Part shown: in pieces, positions 61,061-64,000 of the stretch | Position numbering within the stretch: position 1 is the first letter of the stretch | How the letters are laid out: every line of letters begins with the position of its first letter | Assembly (NCBI RefSeq): GCF_013409935.1 | Contig: NZ_JACCCO010000001.1 | Coordinates: forward strand, 3,844,001 to 3,908,000 | Origin: Streptosporangium sandarakinum | GTDB taxonomy: Bacteria; Actinomycetota; Actinomycetes; Streptosporangiales; Streptosporangiaceae | DNA: 64,000 nt | Direction of reading: 5' to 3' | Made by a program: the position numbers and the translations under genes | Notes under the pieces: generated by a model | The model's database searches: none | What the model was told of the DNA's origin: nothing | The model's input: the letters and a program-made list of their open reading frames with translations, nothing else

Positions 61061-62425
61061 GTGCCGCGCACCGACACCGTCCTCGCCGACCCGCGGCTCG
61101 CCGCGGCGGAGCGCAGACTCGGGCGGACGGTGGTCAAGGAGGCCGTCGCCGAGGCCCAGCGGCGGGTACGGCAGGGCGGCCTCGCCCCCGCCGAGGTGGC
61201 CGACGCCGCCGTGGCGGCGCTGCCCCGGTACGCCGCCGGCCTCCGGCCGGTGCTCAACCTGACCGGTGTGCTGGTCCACACCAACCTCGGCCGGGCGCCC
61301 CTGTCGCCCGCCGCGGTGGAGGCGGTCACCGCGGCGGCGGGCTGCACCGACGTGGAGTTCGACCTGGTCGCCGGGGGCCGCGCCCGCCGCGGACGGGGCG
61401 CGCTGGAGGCGCTCGCACGGGCGGTGCCCGCCGCCGAGGGCGTCCACGTGGTCAACAACAACGCCGCCGCGCTGGTGCTGGCGGCCACCGCGCTCGCCGC
61501 CGGGCGGGAGATCGTGGTCAGCCGGGGCGAGCTGGTGGAGATCGGGGACGGCTTCCGCATCCCGGACCTGCTGGTGTCCACCGGGGCGAGGCTGCGGGAG
61601 GTGGGCACCACCAACCGGACCTCCTACGCCGACTACCGGGACGCCGTGGGGCCGGAGACGGGGTTCGTCCTCAAGATCCACACGTCGAACTACCGGATCG
61701 AGGGGTTCACCGGGTCGGTGGAGGTGTCCGCGCTCACCGGGCTGGGCGTGCCCGTCGTGGCCGACATCGGCTCGGGCCTGCTGTCCCGGGAACCGCTGCT
61801 GCCCGACGAGCCCGACGCGGCGGACGCGCTGCGGGACGGGGCCGACCTGGTCACCGCCAGCGGCGACAAGCTGCTCGGCGGACCGCAGGCGGGCCTGCTG
61901 CTCGGCCGCCGTGACCTGGTCGAGCGGTGCCGGCGGCACCCGCTGGCCCGTGCGCTGCGGGTGGACAAGCTGACCCTGGCCGCGCTGGAGGCCACGCTGC
62001 GCGGTCCCGAGACCCCCGTACACCGGGCGCTGCACGCCGACCCGGCGGTCCTGCGGGAGCGGGCCGAGGCGCTCGCCGTACGGCTGGCCGCGGCCGGGAC
62101 GGACGCGCGGGCGGTGCCGAGCGAGGCCACCGTCGGGGGCGGCGGGGCACCCGGTGTGACGCTGCCCAGCGCCGCTGTGAGCCTGCCGGCGCGGCTCGCC
62201 GTACCGCTGCGGACCGGCGAGCCGCCGGTCGTCGGGCGGATCGAGGGCGGCAGACTCCTGCTCGACCTGCGGGCCGCCCCACCGGAGGCGGACGACGAGG
62301 TGGCGCGGGCGGTGCTCCGGGCCGCCGCCCCCGCGGGGGAGAACGGCTCCGCGGACGACGGGATGGCCGGTTCCGGGGGCGGCGGGGCGAACGGTTCCGG
62401 GGCCGGGCGCGGGGGGAGGCGCTGA
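61061..62425 (+). CDS. selA: L-seryl-tRNA(Sec) selenium transferase SelA
   Basis: 454 residues from GTG 61061 (VPRTDTVLADPRL, matching the family opening; GTG 61043 also in frame). Turns Ser-tRNA(Sec) into Sec-tRNA(Sec) with selenophosphate. PLP-dependent: VLVHTNLGRAPLSPAA, VVNNNAAALVLA, VSRGELVEIGDGFRIP, TTNRTSYADY and the PLP Lys270 in TASGDKLLGGPQAG. The C-terminus ends in a Gly/Ser/Ala-rich tail of about 30 residues not usual in the family. Its stop and the selB start overlap as TGATG. Confidence 0.95.
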   Translation: MPRTDTVLADPRLAAAERRLGRTVVKEAVAEAQRRVRQGGLAPAEVADAAVAALPRYAAGLRPVLNLTGVLVHTNLGRAPLSPAAVEAVTAAAGCTDVEFDLVAGGRARRGRGALEALARAVPAAEGVHVVNNNAAALVLAATALAAGREIVVSRGELVEIGDGFRIPDLLVSTGARLREVGTTNRTSYADYRDAVGPETGFVLKIHTSNYRIEGFTGSVEVSALTGLGVPVVADIGSGLLSREPLLPDEPDAADALRDGADLVTASGDKLLGGPQAGLLLGRRDLVERCRRHPLARALRVDKLTLAALEATLRGPETPVHRALHADPAVLRERAEALAVRLAAAGTDARAVPSEATVGGGGAPGVTLPSAAVSLPARLAVPLRTGEPPVVGRIEGGRLLLDLRAAPPEADDEVARAVLRAAAPAGENGSADDGMAGSGGGGANGSGAGRGGRR

Positions 62426-64000
62426 TGCACGTCGTCGCCACGGCCGGGCACGTCGACCACGGCAAGTCCACGCTGGTACGGGTCCTCACCGGGATGGAGC
62501 CCGACCGGCTGGAGGAGGAGCGGCGGCGGGGCCTGACGATCGAGCTGGGCTACGCCTGGACCGCCCTGCCCTCGGGGGAGCGGCTGGCCTTCGTCGACGT
62601 GCCCGGCCATGAGCGTTTCCTCGCCACGATGCTGGCCGGGGTCGGCTCCGCGCCCGCCGTCATGTTCGTGGTCGCCGCCGACGAGGGCTGGATGCCGCAG
62701 TCGGAGGAGCACCTGACCGCGGTCGAGGCCCTCGGCGTACGGCACGGCCTGCTCGTGGTGACCCGCGCCGACCTCGCCGACCCCGCCCCGGCCATGGAGA
62801 CGGCCAGGGCGCGCCTGGCGGCCGGCGGGCTCGCCGGGGTCGAGGCGCTGGCGGTGAGCGGGCGCACCGGGCGGGGCCTCGACGAGCTGCGCGGGGCGCT
62901 GGACCGGCTGGTGGCCGGCCTGCCCGCGCCCGACCCCGGGGCGCCGGTGCGGCTGTGGATCGACCGGGCGTTCAGCGTCCACGGCAGCGGCACGGTCGTG
63001 ACGGGCACGCTGCCCGAGGGCCGGATCGCCGCGGGCGACGAGCTGGAGCTGCCCGGCGGGCCGGTGCGGGTCCGGGCGCTGGAGTCCCTGAAGGAGTCGC
63101 TGCCCGCGGTGACCGGCGTGGCGCGGGTGGCGCTCAACCTGCGCGGCCGGGCCGTCCCCGAGCGGGGGCAGGCCCTGGTCACGCCGGGCGCGTGGACCGT
63201 CACCGACCTCGTCGACGTACGGCTCTCCCCGGTCGGGGCGGACGGCCGGGGCGCGGGGCCGGGCGGTCAGGGGGCAGGGCCGGGCGTGCCGGGAAGGGGC
63301 CTGGACGTGCCGGGTGGCCGGGGAGCGGCGGAGGGACGGGAGGGGCCGGGCGCGCCGGTGGACCGCCTGCCGGCCCGGCTGACCGCCCACATCGGCTCGG
63401 CGGCCGTGGTGTGCTCGGTGCGTCCGCTCGGCGGCCGTGTCGTGCGGCTGCGCCTGGCCCGGCCGCTGCCGCTGCACGTGGGCGACGTGCTGCTGCTGCG
63501 CGACCCGGGCCGTGAGCGCGGTGAGGTGCGGGTGCTGGCGGGGGCGAGCGTGCTCGACGTGCGGCCGCCGTCGGTGAGCCGCCGGGGCGCGGCCCGCGAG
63601 CGCGCGGCCGAGCTGGCCGGGGCCGTGCCCGGCGCGGCGGCCCTGCTGCGCACCCACCGGCTGCTGCGCGCCGGCGAGCTGCGGGCGATGGGCTGCCCGC
63701 CCGCGGACGAGCCGGTGTGCGGCGACTGGCACGCCGACCCGGAGCACTGGTCGCGGCTGGTGGCGCGGCTGCCCGAGGCGGTGCGGCGGTACGCGGCCGG
63801 GCATCCGCTGGAGCCCGGCATGCCGGTCGAGGCCGCCCGGCACGCGCTGGGGCTGCCCGACCGGCGGCTGGTGGCTGCGCTCGTCCGGCCGCCGCTCTCC
63901 GTCGCCGACGGGCGGATCTCCGGCGGCCGGCCCGCGCTGCCCGCCCCGGTGGCCCGCGCGGTCGCCCGGCTGGGTACGGAGCTGTCCGCGCGCCCGTTCC
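62425..64000 (+). CDS. selB: Selenocysteine-specific elongation factor SelB (cut by the window end)
   Basis: The visible 525 residues are the EF-Tu-like GTPase with Walker A GHVDHGKST, DVPGHERF and TRAD (usually [NT]KxD), then the domains that bind Sec-tRNA(Sec), and part of the C-terminal winged-helix region. A Gly/Pro/Arg-rich insert of about 40 residues (63230-63360) separates domains. SelB carries Sec-tRNA(Sec) to UGA codons marked by a SECIS hairpin. The C-terminal SECIS-binding end lies beyond 64000, so the gene is partial. Confidence 0.95.
   Translation, partial: MHVVATAGHVDHGKSTLVRVLTGMEPDRLEEERRRGLTIELGYAWTALPSGERLAFVDVPGHERFLATMLAGVGSAPAVMFVVAADEGWMPQSEEHLTAVEALGVRHGLLVVTRADLADPAPAMETARARLAAGGLAGVEALAVSGRTGRGLDELRGALDRLVAGLPAPDPGAPVRLWIDRAFSVHGSGTVVTGTLPEGRIAAGDELELPGGPVRVRALESLKESLPAVTGVARVALNLRGRAVPERGQALVTPGAWTVTDLVDVRLSPVGADGRGAGPGGQGAGPGVPGRGLDVPGGRGAAEGREGPGAPVDRLPARLTAHIGSAAVVCSVRPLGGRVVRLRLARPLPLHVGDVLLLRDPGRERGEVRVLAGASVLDVRPPSVSRRGAARERAAELAGAVPGAAALLRTHRLLRAGELRAMGCPPADEPVCGDWHADPEHWSRLVARLPEAVRRYAAGHPLEPGMPVEAARHALGLPDRRLVAALVRPPLSVADGRISGGRPALPAPVARAVARLGTELSARPF

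Overview
The window is high-GC actinobacterial DNA, most likely from Streptosporangiales (Streptosporangium/Nonomuraea-like). This rests on GTG starts, Lsr2, DisA/RadA, EtfD-type and DUF2293/DUF2795 genes and very high third-position GC; the order lsr2-clpC-mutY-disA-radA is an actinomycete core arrangement. No rRNA, CRISPR array or intact insertion sequence is visible. The assignment to order is inference.

Positions 1-13 kb are chromosomal housekeeping: an RDD membrane protein with a long Gly/Gln/Tyr-rich tail, the xenogeneic silencer lsr2, the protease chaperone clpC under a recognisable ClgR box, an eboE-like TIM barrel, mutY, a secreted protein, then disA and radA. Positions 13-36 kb are mixed: a thioredoxin/MerR pair, a methyltransferase, a TIM-barrel isomerase, a TetR regulator, an EtfD-like Fe-S membrane oxidoreductase (beta-oxidation electron transfer), a glycosyltransferase pair, csoR, a gamma carbonic anhydrase, a DivIVA-like coiled-coil protein, a GntR regulator, a dienelactone hydrolase, kynureninase, a secreted protein, MmcQ, a DUF2293 protein, poxB, a STAS anti-sigma antagonist, and a glycosyltransferase joined in frame to a DUF2795 protein.

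Positions 36.3-51.8 kb hold a secretion/toxin-like island directly after the selenocysteine tRNA gene. A leftward arm carries two WXG100-like or membrane proteins and a YbaB/EbfC-like protein. A rightward arm carries an SseB-domain protein, a small partner, a second YbaB/EbfC-like protein, a WXG100-sized protein, a 3,320-residue giant protein with a C-terminal HEVGH metalloprotease motif, and an overlapping Cys-rich putative immunity gene. No ESX/type VII core machinery lies in the window.

Positions 51.9-64 kb hold a selenocysteine-dependent formate dehydrogenase operon (fdhA with an in-frame UGA and a SECIS hairpin, a four-cluster Fe-S subunit, an NrfD-like membrane subunit), a NarL-type two-component system, and selD divergent from selA-selB. 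With the tRNA-Sec gene at 36.3 kb, one window carries every part needed to make and insert selenocysteine together with its likely client. This is the most coherent biological system here. An automatic annotation would probably split fdhA at the UGA.
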